Positions 45,268 to 53,485 of a stretch of DNA of 64,000 nucleotides are shown piece after piece. Location of the stretch: contig NZ_SNYO01000008.1 of NCBI RefSeq assembly GCF_004363095.1, positions 1 to 64,000 of the forward strand, read 5' to 3'. The translations under genes and the position numbers were made by a program. Each line of letters starts with the position of its first letter. Within the stretch, counting starts at the first letter, position 1. This DNA comes from Actinomycetospora succinea. Lineage in GTDB: Bacteria; Actinomycetota; Actinomycetes; Mycobacteriales; Pseudonocardiaceae. The notes under the pieces are model-generated. The model saw nothing but the letters and a program-made list of their open reading frames with translations. It did no database searches and was not told the origin of the DNA.

Positions 45268-46626
45268 TCAGCCCGTCACGGTCTTGGTGTAGAGGTCGGG
45301 GAGACGGCCGTCCGGGTCGTAGCGAGCCTTGAGCTCCCGGTAGGTCGTCCCCCCGTACAGCGCGTCGAACTCGTCGGGCGTGTAGCTGGACGTCGAGTAC
45401 AGCGACTTGTGCCCGTCGAGGCCCATGAGGACCTGCTCGATGCGCCGGTTGTGGTGGTCCTCCGCCTGGCCCGGGGCGAGCGGGGCGTCCGACCAGAACC
45501 CGACGTTGACGTAGGTCGTGTCGGGGTCCAGGGGGTAGAGCGGCCAGCTGCGCCGGTCGCGCTGTCGCAGCGGGCACAGCCACACGGGGCTGATCCCGAT
45601 CTCGTCGTGGAAGAACGCGAGGAACTCGGGCAGCCGGTCCACGGGGACCTCGACGTCCTGGATGATCGGCTCGACGCCGGCCACCCCGCTGCGCCGGGCC
45701 AGGGCCTGGGACAGGCCGGTGCGCCGGTCGAGCGCGACGATGCGGCGGTAGACGTCCGAGCGCCGGTAGCGCGCGGGCCAGAGCCGCCGGACCACGGGGT
45801 GCTGCACGCCGAGGGCGCGCGAGCACCAGAACCAGTCGGTGTCCCAGCGCCACAGGTAGTCGTGGATGGTCACGAAGTCGGTGTCGCGGTCCTGGATCGA
45901 CCGGTAGTAGATCTGCTGGCCGGTGTAGTCCGAGAGGTACGGCGCGGTGTCGACCATCTCGCCGACGGTCATGTAGTGCTCGCGGGCGGAGAACACGACG
46001 CCGTCGCAGAAGTCGACGCGCTCGCCGGCCCACTCGCGGGTCTTCGCCACCTCGGCCAGGGCCTGCGTGATCTCCTCGGCCGTGTCGAAGCGGACGTGGC
46101 GCAGGCGCACGAACGGGCGGACCGGCGCGAGCTCGATCTTCAGTCGCAGCGCGTACCCCAGCGTCCCGTAGGAGTTCGGGAGCCCGGAGAGGAGATCGGG
46201 GTGGTCGCTGGTCGAGAGGATGTCGCCGGTACCGGTGAGCACGTCCGCCTCGAGCACCGACTCGTGCGGCAGCCCGTCGCGGAACGACGACGACTCGATG
46301 CCGAGCCCGACCACCGCTCCCCCGAGCGTGATCGTCTTGAGCTGCGGGACGACGAGCGGCATGAGCCCGTGCGGCAGGGTCGCCGCGACGAGGTCCTCGT
46401 AGGTCGTCATCCCCGCGACGTCGGCGGTGCGCTCCACCGGGTCGACGGACAGCACCCGATCGAGCCCGTCGACGGTGAGCCCGCCCGCGCCGCCGCGGAA
46501 GCGGAACAGGTTGGAGGTCTTCTTGCGCAGCCGGACCGGGGCGTCCGGCGGCAGCGCTGCGAGCCCCTCCCGCACCGCGTCCACCGCCTCGCGGTGCGCG
46601 GTCTCGGCGTCGGCGCCGACCGTCAT
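45268..46626 (-). CDS. tmsA: FAD-linked oxidoreductase (TmsA-like 10-methylene reductase)
   Basis: A 452-residue FAD-binding protein of the vanillyl-alcohol-oxidase fold. It has RLRKKTSNLFRFRGG and VDPVERTADVAGMTTYEDLVAATLPHGLMPLVVPQLKTITLGGAVVGLGIESSSFRDGLPHESV. TmsA-type enzymes reduce 10-methylene fatty acids made by TmsB to 10-methyl (tuberculostearic-type) chains. The pairing with the CFA-type gene supports that assignment. ATG at 46626 follows GGGAGGAGG. A tmsC gene is not evident nearby. Confidence 0.83.
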   Translation of the reverse strand: MTVGADAETAHREAVDAVREGLAALPPDAPVRLRKKTSNLFRFRGGAGGLTVDGLDRVLSVDPVERTADVAGMTTYEDLVAATLPHGLMPLVVPQLKTITLGGAVVGLGIESSSFRDGLPHESVLEADVLTGTGDILSTSDHPDLLSGLPNSYGTLGYALRLKIELAPVRPFVRLRHVRFDTAEEITQALAEVAKTREWAGERVDFCDGVVFSAREHYMTVGEMVDTAPYLSDYTGQQIYYRSIQDRDTDFVTIHDYLWRWDTDWFWCSRALGVQHPVVRRLWPARYRRSDVYRRIVALDRRTGLSQALARRSGVAGVEPIIQDVEVPVDRLPEFLAFFHDEIGISPVWLCPLRQRDRRSWPLYPLDPDTTYVNVGFWSDAPLAPGQAEDHHNRRIEQVLMGLDGHKSLYSTSSYTPDEFDALYGGTTYRELKARYDPDGRLPDLYTKTVTG

Positions 46627-46778
46627 CTGGGTGCCTCCTCCCGGATCACAGCCGAGCGTATGCCCGCCGTGAGGTCGAGAGCACCGGATCTCATCTGTTC
46701 TGTGCGCCACCCGTGCGGACGCTCGACGGACCGTGCACGCTGTGCCACCCGGCGTGTCGGTCCGGCGTGTCGTGACGG

Positions 46779-47723
46779 TCAGCCGACGAGGTCGGCCACC
46801 AGCTCGAGCCCGCCACGCGCGGCCTCGCCGCGGTCGGACACGGCCTCCGGGGCGCGGGTCTCGGCCCAGACCGTGACGAGGAACAGCCAGCGGACGACGA
46901 GATAGACGATCAGCAGGAAGCCGACCAGCGCGCCCAGGGCCGTCACCGCGGGCGAGGTGCCGATGAGGCGGAAGTACAGGCCGCCGATCTGCTGCAGGAC
47001 GACGAGACCCACCGCGGCCACCGCCGCCGCCGGCAGCAGCGGGCGCAGGGGACGCGTCGGGCGCGGCAGGTGGGCCAGGCACCACGCGACGACCAGCCAG
47101 TTGGCGGCGAGCCCGACGACGATGGACCCGACCGCCAGCACCGCCCGGGCACCGCCCGTGCTGGTCAGGCCCAGCAGGCCGAGCAGCCACCGTCCGAGGA
47201 CGCCGGTCAGCGTCGCGAGCGCGAACGAGACGGCCAGCGCGAGGCCGACACCGATCAGCGCGGCGACGTCGGAGACCGCGGAGCGCAGCCGGCGCTCCGG
47301 GCACGGCCGCCCCAGCAGCGCGGTCACGGCGTCGCGCAGGTGGCTGATCCAGCTCCACCCGGAGACCGCCGCGGCCGCCACCGCGAGCACCCCGAGGGTC
47401 CCCCGCTCCGCCACCACGACGTGGACGACGTGGACGACCTCGGTGCTCACCGGCTGGGGCAGCGCCGCGGCGAGCAGGCGCTCCACCTCGGCGAACACGC
47501 TCTCGCTGGACGACAGCACGAACCCGACCACCGAGACCGCGAGCATCAGCAGCGGCACCAGGGCGAGGACGGTGAAGAACGTGACCGCGCCGGCGAGGTG
47601 GTCACCGTGGCGCGCGCGGTAGACCCGCCGGGTCTCGCGCAGGCGCCGCCACCCCGGCCCCATCCGGGCGGGCGTGAGCCGGCGGACGCGCCCACCGATG
47701 CCCTGCCACCCCGCCGGTGCCAT
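46779..47723 (-). CDS. YihY/BrkB family inner membrane protein
   Basis: A 314-residue protein with about six hydrophobic helices. It has the family segments HGDHLAGAVTFFTVLALVPLLMLAV near the N-terminus and SGWSWISHLRDAVTALLG. The molecular function is unknown despite the old name ribonuclease BN. It starts 44 bp downstream of the selenoprotein gene on the same strand and may be cotranscribed with it. Confidence 0.85.
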   Translation of the reverse strand: MAPAGWQGIGGRVRRLTPARMGPGWRRLRETRRVYRARHGDHLAGAVTFFTVLALVPLLMLAVSVVGFVLSSSESVFAEVERLLAAALPQPVSTEVVHVVHVVVAERGTLGVLAVAAAAVSGWSWISHLRDAVTALLGRPCPERRLRSAVSDVAALIGVGLALAVSFALATLTGVLGRWLLGLLGLTSTGGARAVLAVGSIVVGLAANWLVVAWCLAHLPRPTRPLRPLLPAAAVAAVGLVVLQQIGGLYFRLIGTSPAVTALGALVGFLLIVYLVVRWLFLVTVWAETRAPEAVSDRGEAARGGLELVADLVG

Positions 47724-47767
47724 CCGACCAACCAACCACGCCCACCCCGGGCCGCGGCACCGGGGGT

Positions 47768-48289
47768 TCACGTGCCGGAGGTGACCGCCTCCAGCACCCG
47801 CGCCAGCGCCTCGTCGGCGAGGGCGGCCATCTCCTCGTCGGTGCGGTCCTGGATCGGGTGCGCGACGTAGACGGCGGGGACGGACGCGAAGCCCAGCGCG
47901 CGGGCCTGGACGTCGGTGGCGGTCACGAACTCCGTCGACGCGACGAAGGTGGCGGTGACGCCGTCGGCCTCGAGGGCGGCGAGGTCGTGCACACTGCACG
48001 ACGTGCACGAGCCTCAATCGGCGAGGGCCTCGATCACCACCTCGCACTCGGCGGCGATCTCCGCGCGCAGGTCGGCGGGCATCGGCTTCGTGAACGTCGG
48101 CTTGGCGTAGCGGCGCACCGTCGCGCCCTGCTCGCCGAGCAGCGCCTCGAGCCGGTCGAGGAAGACCTCGCCGCGCGGCTTGGAGATGTCGAGCAGCCCG
48201 ACGGTGCGCCCGGCGAGGCCGTCGGGGCGGGCGCCGACCGTGCGTGACGCGGGCCGGGACTCGTCGGTGGGATCCAGCACGAACACCAT
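47768..48289 (-). CDS. UGSC-family selenoprotein (in-frame TGA = Sec92)
   Basis: A 173-residue selenoprotein of the UGSC family, whose function is unknown. The in-frame TGA at 48014-48016 is read as selenocysteine. Decoding through it gives ...VIEALAD-Sec92-Gly93-Ser94-Cys95-Thr-Ser-Cys98-Ser-Val-His101-Asp102. This provides the family UGSC motif plus a CxxC pair, a likely redox centre. The N-terminal half has KPTFTKPMPADLRAEIAAE, and the C-terminal half continues with TATFVASTEFV and VAHPIQDRTDEEM, both alignable to the family. A hairpin follows the UGA (47981-48015). The ATG at 48289 has GAGGAGG and overlaps the upstream stop as TGATG. An ordinary gene caller would produce two fragments. 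Confidence 0.88.
47984..48002 (-). promoter_or_regulatory. candidate bacterial SECIS hairpin
   Basis: On the minus-strand mRNA, GUCGUGCA pairs perfectly with UGCACGAC (8 bp) around a GUG triloop. The loop begins 19 nt after the UGA, and G is among its first two bases, as known bSECIS elements require. An alternative longer fold (47981-48015: GAGG, bulged C, UCGUGCAC with GUGCACGA and CCUC) competes with it. Confidence 0.7.
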
Positions 48290-49707
48290 CAGGCCTCCTC
48301 GATGACGCGGGTGACGGGCGTGCTGCCGCCGGGACCGCCGACCCAGCCGCCGAGCACCGCGGAGAACTTCCCCGCTCCCCCGCCGGCCACGGCGACCAGG
48401 AGCCCGCCCGGCCGGAACTTCGGGCGCGGACGGGTGGCGGGCATGCCCTCGGCGATGCCGTCGGCGCCGCGGGCGAGCTCCTCGGGGGCGAGCAGCAGCA
48501 GGTCGTCGAGCGCCGCGGTGAACCGCGCCCGGTCCCACCCGGCGTCGACGAACACGGCGAGGTGCTCGGGTGAGAGCACCAGCGTCGCGTCGAAGCCGCC
48601 GGCGAGCTTCGGGTGCGCGACGCCGCGCAGCGCGCCGGCCAGCGTGCGGGCCAGCGACTCCGGGGTGCGCGAGAGCTGGTCGACGATCCCGCGGGCCCCC
48701 TCGGCGGCGAACACGGTCACCGCCGACACCCCGGCCGGCACCCCGCGGGACACTGACAGCGGCTCCCACGCCGACCCGTCCTCGTCCTCGGCGAAGCAGA
48801 GCCCGACCTTGCCGGGCTGGCCGAGCGTCGCCCGGTCGACCTCGCCGGGCCGCCCGCCGCCGACGTTGCGGATCACGAGCTGCAGCGCGCGCCCGATCGT
48901 CGAGTTCGCCCGCGTGCCCTGCCCGAGGACGTTGCCGCCGGTGTTGACGCCGATCCGGCGCGCGATCGGCCCGTGCACGAGGACCGCGGGCGCCGCGCCC
49001 CACGTGGTGGCGAGCAGGCCGTGGGCGTTGAAGTCGGTGTCGCAGGCGGCCTCGACGGCGGCGAGCACGACCGGCAGGTACTCGGGGCGGCAGCCGGCGA
49101 GGACGGCGTTGATCGCGACCTTCTCGACGGTCGCGGGCACGAGGTTCGGCGGGACGACCGCGACGACCTCGTCGGGCGCCCGCGTGGTGCCCGCCAGCAT
49201 CCGCAGCACGCGCGGTGGGGTCGGCGCGACCACGGGGAGCCCGTCGGTCCAGCCGCGGTCGTGGAGGGCCTCGGCCTCGTCCTCGAGCCCCGCCAGCTCG
49301 ACGCGCCGGGCGGTGAGCTCGTGGCCCCGGGCGCGCACGAGCATCTCGTCGGCGACGGCGGGGTCGTGGGTGCGCGACCCGCAGCCCGGCTTCCACTCGG
49401 GCAGCTCCGCGCCGAGGTCGGCGACCCCGGCGAGCTCGCGCCACCGCTCGCGGTCCCACCCCTCGGTGCGCACGGTCTCCCGGCCGGACTCGCGGCGCAG
49501 CAGGGTGGGCACGACGTCGATGCCCAGCGCGACGCTGACGTCCAGGTCGGTGTCGTCGCGGACGTCGATCCCGGGCGGGAACGCCGGGTCGTCCTGGCTG
49601 TAGACGGCGGCGTCGAGGACGTCGAGGACCGGCGCCACCAGCCGGCACGTCGGGCAGTCCTGCTTGACCACCACCACGAGCCCGTCGTCGGGAAGGCTCA
49701 CGGTCAC
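48289..49707 (-). CDS. thioredoxin-domain fusion protein, partner of the UGSC selenoprotein
   Basis: A 472-residue protein. The N-terminal thioredoxin-like domain (about 1-95) has a CPTC active site at Cys18-Cys21 (VVKQDCPTCRLVAPVL). A second, unrecognised domain of about 330 residues follows. It starts with DRGWTDGLPVVAPTPPRVL and holds TVEKVAINAVLAGCRPEYLPVVL and NTGGNVLGQGTRANSTIGRAL. Such proteins accompany UGSC genes, so the pair probably forms a thiol/selenol redox system; this is inference. GTG at 49707 has a TAGCGT box 7 bases upstream. The stop overlaps the next ATG (TGATG). Confidence 0.78.
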   Translation of the reverse strand: MTVSLPDDGLVVVVKQDCPTCRLVAPVLDVLDAAVYSQDDPAFPPGIDVRDDTDLDVSVALGIDVVPTLLRRESGRETVRTEGWDRERWRELAGVADLGAELPEWKPGCGSRTHDPAVADEMLVRARGHELTARRVELAGLEDEAEALHDRGWTDGLPVVAPTPPRVLRMLAGTTRAPDEVVAVVPPNLVPATVEKVAINAVLAGCRPEYLPVVLAAVEAACDTDFNAHGLLATTWGAAPAVLVHGPIARRIGVNTGGNVLGQGTRANSTIGRALQLVIRNVGGGRPGEVDRATLGQPGKVGLCFAEDEDGSAWEPLSVSRGVPAGVSAVTVFAAEGARGIVDQLSRTPESLARTLAGALRGVAHPKLAGGFDATLVLSPEHLAVFVDAGWDRARFTAALDDLLLLAPEELARGADGIAEGMPATRPRPKFRPGGLLVAVAGGGAGKFSAVLGGWVGGPGGSTPVTRVIEEA

Positions 49708-49714
49708 GTCCGGC

Positions 49715-49720
49715 ACGCTA
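49715..49720 (-). promoter_or_regulatory. -10 element of the leaderless selenoprotein operon
   Basis: Minus-strand TAGCGT, 7 bases, then GTG at 49707. Confidence 0.5.
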
Positions 49721-49809
49721 CCGAGGATTCCGTCGCGGCGTTGTCGAGAATCCCCGACCGGCTCCGTCCCGGGGACGACAGCGACCGACGCCCACGAAGG
49801 AGCACCCCG

Positions 49810-50400
49810 ATGCGCAAGCTCGTCGTCACCGTCATCGCCACGCTGGACGGCTTCGTCGCCGGACCCGGCGGCGACGTCATGGTCATGCCCTTCGACGAGG
49901 GGTTCAACGACTACGCCGGCGAGCGCATCCGCGCCGCCGGCACCCTCCTGGCCGGCCGGACCACCTTCGAGGACTTCCGCTCGTACTGGCCGGGCGTCGC
50001 CGACGACCCGTCGCACGACGAGACCGAGCGCGACATCTCCCGGGTGCACAACAGCCTGGAGAAGGTCGTGGTCTCCGACTCGCTCGTCATCGAGCCCGGG
50101 ACGGCGTGGGCCGACATCACCCGGGTCGTGCCGCGCTCGGCGGCCGCCGACGTCGTGAAGGAGCTCAAGGCCGGGGACGGCGGCGAGATCCTCGCGTTCG
50201 GCAGCTTCACCACCTGGAACCCGCTGCTCGTCGCGGGCCTCGTCGACGAGCTGCACGTCCTCGTGGGTCCGGCGCTGCTCGGGGCCGGGGTGCCGCTGCT
50301 CGCCGACCCCACACGGGTGCCCCTGCGTCTGCTCGAGGCCCGGCGCCTGCCGGACTCGTCGCTGGTGCTGCACCGCTACGACGCCCTTGCGGAGCGGTAG
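49810..50400 (+). CDS. dihydrofolate reductase family (RibD C-terminal-like) protein
   Basis: A 196-residue reductase-fold protein. It has KLVVTVIATLDGFVAGPGGD at the N-terminus, LLAGRTTFEDFRSYWP in the middle, and GGEILAFGSFTTWNPLLVAGLVDELHVLVGPALLGAGVPLL at the C-terminus, as in RibD C-terminal/DHFR-like proteins. It probably uses NADPH. The substrate is unknown and it is not a canonical DHFR. ATG at 49810 follows GAAGGAG. It is divergent from the selenoprotein operon. Confidence 0.85.
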   Translation: MRKLVVTVIATLDGFVAGPGGDVMVMPFDEGFNDYAGERIRAAGTLLAGRTTFEDFRSYWPGVADDPSHDETERDISRVHNSLEKVVVSDSLVIEPGTAWADITRVVPRSAAADVVKELKAGDGGEILAFGSFTTWNPLLVAGLVDELHVLVGPALLGAGVPLLADPTRVPLRLLEARRLPDSSLVLHRYDALAER

Positions 50401-50444
50401 CCTTCCGTGCACCATCCAGGTGGATGGCGGAGGGAGGGTGAGAG

Positions 50445-50840
50445 ATGGCCGGTGAGCCGGGGACCGAGAAGATCACGATCAACATCGGTCCCGTCGACCT
50501 CGGGCGCATCGACCTGCTCGTGCAGGAGGGGTTCTTCACCACTCGCACGGACTTCATCCGCACCGCCGTCCGCAACCAGCTCGCCACCAGCGAGCGCGCG
50601 ATCGAGCAGACCGTCGCGCGCCGCACGCTCGTGCTCGGCACCCAGCACTTCTCCCGGCGCGACCTCGAGGCGCTGCGCGACGCCGGGGAGCAGGTCCACA
50701 TCCGCGTCCTCGGTCTCGCCACCGTCGCCGAGGACGTCCCGGCCGAGCTGGCCACGGCCACGATCGCCTCGGTCGAGGTGCTCGGGGCCTTCCGGGCCAG
50801 CCGCGCCGTGAAGGCGGCGCTGGGTGCCCGCATCGTCTGA
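50445..50840 (+). CDS. ribbon-helix-helix (CopG-like) regulator
   Basis: A 131-residue protein. The N-terminal ribbon-helix-helix (about 8-50: KITINIGPVDLGRIDLLVQEGFFTTRTDFIRTAVRNQL) binds DNA as a dimer in this family. The C-terminal part is unassigned. ATG at 50445 follows GGGAGGG. It sits 32 bp before a PHB-depolymerase-like gene, probably in one operon. It may control that gene. Confidence 0.83.
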   Translation: MAGEPGTEKITINIGPVDLGRIDLLVQEGFFTTRTDFIRTAVRNQLATSERAIEQTVARRTLVLGTQHFSRRDLEALRDAGEQVHIRVLGLATVAEDVPAELATATIASVEVLGAFRASRAVKAALGARIV

Positions 50841-50872
50841 CGACTCCCCCGCGGGGTCAGCAGGAGGACGCC

Positions 50873-51886
50873 GTGTTCCGCAGGATGACCGAGACCACCC
50901 GGCTCGTGCGCGAGGGTCACCTCCTCGACGCCACCGCGACGATCCAGGAGCGCCTGGGCGGCGGCCTGCCCGGCATGCCGGGCGGGACGGCCGGGACGAC
51001 CTCCACGACGGCGGGCGGGTCCCGGGCCGGCGGCACCGTGACCCGCGGGTCCGCGTCCGCCGGGGGTGACCGGCGCGCCTACCGCCTCTTCGTCCCCACC
51101 GGCCTCGGGCCGGGCGCGCCGCTGGTGGTGATGCTGCACGGCGGCACCCAGGACGCCGACGGGTTCGCCGCCTGCACGGGCATGGACGAGGCCGCCGAGC
51201 GCGCTGGCGTCGCCGTCGTCTACCCCGAGCAGTCGCGATCGGCCAACGCGATGGGCTACTGGAACTGGTTCCGGCCCGGCGACCAGGCCCGGGACGCCGG
51301 CGAGCCCGCGCTCATCGCGGCCGCCACCCGCGCGGTGGCCTCCGAGCTGCGCACCGACCCGGCGCGGATCGCCGTCGCCGGGTTCTCGGCGGGCGCGGCG
51401 ATGGCCGCGGTCATGGGCGCGACGTACCCCGACCTCTACTGCGGGGCCGGCGTCCACTCCGGTCTCCCCCACCGCGCCGCCCACGACGTCGGGTCGGCGT
51501 TCGCGGCGATGTCCTCCCCGCCCGCGGCGGTGGCCGACGCCGGCCCGGTGCCGCTCGTGGTCGTGCACGGCGACGCGGACCCGACCGTCGCGCCGGGCAA
51601 CGGCGAGGCGGTGCTGCGCTCGGCGCTGGCCGGCGCCGAGCCCGGCCGGCTCGACCGGACCACCGGGCGCGACCCCGGCGGGCACGGCTGGAGGCGCGAG
51701 CGCTTCACCGAGGCCGGCGGCCGGGTGCTGGCGGAGTCGTGGACCGTGCACGGACTGGGTCACGCGTGGTCGGGTGGACCCGCCGGCGCGTCCTACGCCG
51801 ACCCGGCCGGTCCGGACGCCTCCGGGGCCATGCTCGCGTTCTTCGGTTTCGCGAGCGAGGTGCCGGCAGGACGCCGGGTCGGGTAG
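50873..51886 (+). CDS. PHB depolymerase family esterase
   Basis: A 337-residue alpha/beta hydrolase. The segment PLVVMLHGGTQDADGFA is the oxyanion region. The lipase box is AGFSAGAAMAAVMGATYPDLY, the catalytic Asp is in VVVHGDADPTV and the His in VHGLGHAWSGG. Enzymes of this LpqC/PhaZ-like family hydrolyse poly(3-hydroxybutyrate) or other esters. There is no clear signal peptide, so it may be intracellular. A Gly/Ser-rich linker (about 30-62) separates a short N-terminal helical part from the catalytic domain. Confidence 0.86.
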   Translation: MFRRMTETTRLVREGHLLDATATIQERLGGGLPGMPGGTAGTTSTTAGGSRAGGTVTRGSASAGGDRRAYRLFVPTGLGPGAPLVVMLHGGTQDADGFAACTGMDEAAERAGVAVVYPEQSRSANAMGYWNWFRPGDQARDAGEPALIAAATRAVASELRTDPARIAVAGFSAGAAMAAVMGATYPDLYCGAGVHSGLPHRAAHDVGSAFAAMSSPPAAVADAGPVPLVVVHGDADPTVAPGNGEAVLRSALAGAEPGRLDRTTGRDPGGHGWRRERFTEAGGRVLAESWTVHGLGHAWSGGPAGASYADPAGPDASGAMLAFFGFASEVPAGRRVG

Positions 51887-51895
51887 ATATCTCCC

Positions 51896-53323
51896 GTGCC
51901 CGACCTCTCCGAGTACAACGCCAAGCGGGACCCGGCGCGCACACCGGAGCCGTTCGCCGAGGTCGACCCCGCGGCCCCGACCGGCGACCGCTTCGTCGTC
52001 CAGGAGCACCACGCGCGGCGCCTGCACTACGACGTGCGCTTCGAGCGCGACGGCGTGCTGGTGTGCTGGGCGGTGCCGCGGGGCCTGCCGGACAGGCCGG
52101 GCGCGCCGCGCCTCGCGGTCCACACCGAGGACCACCCGCTGGAGTACCTCGACTTCCACGGCGAGATCCCCGCCGGCGAGTACGGCGGCGGCTCGATGAC
52201 GATCTGGGACTCGGGTCGCTACGAGACCGAGAAGTGGTCGGACAGCGAGGTCGCGGTGACCCTGCACGGCGAGCACGTCTCGGGCCGGTTCGTGTTCTTC
52301 AAGCCCGACCGCGACGACCAGGAGGAGAAGGACTGGCTCGTCCAGCGCCGCAAGGCGGACACGGCGGCCCCGGCGCGGGACAAGGCCGCACAGTCGCCGC
52401 GGGTGCAGGTCGGCGGGCGCGGCCTGCGGCTGTCGAACCTCGACAAGGAGCTCTACCCCGACGTCCCCAAGGCCTCGGTGGTCGACTACTACGCCCGCGT
52501 CGCCGACACCCTGCTCCCTCACCTCGCGGGCCGGCCCCTCACGCTGCGCCGCTTCCCCGACGGCATCTCGGCGCCCTCGTTCTACGAGAAGAACGCGGGC
52601 GCCAAGGCCCCGGAGTGGCTGCGCAGCGTCACGGTGCCGACCCCGGGCAGCAGCCGCGGCTCGGCGACGGCGAACTTCGTGGTCGTCGAGGAGCTCGCCA
52701 CCTTGGTCTACCTCGCCAACCTCGCGGTGCTCGAGCTGCACGTGCCCCAGTGGCGGGTCGACGACGACGACGTCCCGCAGCCGCCCGACGAGCTGGTGTT
52801 CGACCTCGACCCGGGCGAGGGCACCACGGTGGTCGACTGCGCGCGGATCGCCCAGCGCGTGCGCGACGTGCTCGTCGCCGACGGCCTCGAGCCGTGCCCG
52901 AAGACGAGCGGCAGCAAGGGCATGCAGGTCAGCGCCGCGGTCCGTGTCGACGACCCGGGTCGCACGTCGGCGTACGCGAAGGGCGTGGCGGAGCTCCTGG
53001 CCCGCGAGACCCCGCGCTCCGTCACCGCGATCATGGCCAAGGAGCGCCGCCACGGGAAGATCTTCGTGGACTGGAGCCAGAACAACACCGCGAAGACCAC
53101 CGTCGCGCCGTACTCCCTGCGCGCGCGGGCGGCCAACGGCGCCCCCACGGTGTCGACGCCGCTGACCTGGGACGAGGTGGAGGCGGCGACGGAGGTCCGG
53201 GAGCTGACCTTCTCCCCCGCCGACGTGCTCGCCCGCATCGAGGCGGACGGCGATCTCTACGCGGCGGCGCTGGGCGAGGGCGTCACGCGCCCGGATCTGC
53301 CCGAGGCGCCGTCGGCGGGCTGA
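51896..53323 (+). CDS. ligD: LigD-like protein with phosphoesterase and polymerase modules only
   Basis: A 475-residue protein of bacterial non-homologous end joining. The N-terminal 3'-phosphoesterase domain (about 25-150) has HHARRLHYDVRFERDG and GEIPAGEYGGGSM. The primase-type polymerase domain (about 185-455) has LYPDVPKASVVDYYARVAD, catalytic ELVFDLDPG and IFVDWSQNN. The ATP-dependent ligase module of classic LigD is absent, so a separate ligase must act with it. No ku gene is in the window. The domain order PE-Pol differs from the order Pol-PE-Lig in mycobacteria. Confidence 0.88.
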   Translation: MPDLSEYNAKRDPARTPEPFAEVDPAAPTGDRFVVQEHHARRLHYDVRFERDGVLVCWAVPRGLPDRPGAPRLAVHTEDHPLEYLDFHGEIPAGEYGGGSMTIWDSGRYETEKWSDSEVAVTLHGEHVSGRFVFFKPDRDDQEEKDWLVQRRKADTAAPARDKAAQSPRVQVGGRGLRLSNLDKELYPDVPKASVVDYYARVADTLLPHLAGRPLTLRRFPDGISAPSFYEKNAGAKAPEWLRSVTVPTPGSSRGSATANFVVVEELATLVYLANLAVLELHVPQWRVDDDDVPQPPDELVFDLDPGEGTTVVDCARIAQRVRDVLVADGLEPCPKTSGSKGMQVSAAVRVDDPGRTSAYAKGVAELLARETPRSVTAIMAKERRHGKIFVDWSQNNTAKTTVAPYSLRARAANGAPTVSTPLTWDEVEAATEVRELTFSPADVLARIEADGDLYAAALGEGVTRPDLPEAPSAG

Positions 53324-53331
53324 GGAGCTCG

Positions 53332-53458
53332 CCAGAACGATCGCTCGGGAGAGCCCTGGGTGTCGTCGGTGCGGCCGTGATCGTCCGCCGGGCGCCGGAC
53401 GGGCGCTCACCGTCGCCGCTGGCACGACCCTGGCGGCACCGCCGAGAGATCGTTCTGG
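53332..53458 (+). repeat. inverted repeat element, 127 bp
   Basis: Ends CCAGAACGATCGCTCGG and CCGAGAGATCGTTCTGG are inverted copies with 15 of 17 positions matching. The same motif recurs at 7327-7343. The inside is GC-rich with no reading frame. It fills the spacer between convergent genes and could act as terminator or be a small non-autonomous element. Confidence 0.55.
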
Positions 53459-53485
53459 AGAGCGATCGGCGGCGCGGTGCCGGAC

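Noticed and set aside
46730..46775. Direct repeat CCGGCGTGTCG twice, considered as a binding site or attachment site.
   Set aside because: Only two adjacent copies, near the end of the BrkB gene, with no integrase or further copies nearby.
47768..47992. A separate 74-residue gene starting at GTG 47992.
   Set aside because: It has no ribosome site and is the in-frame continuation of the UGSC selenoprotein after the Sec codon.
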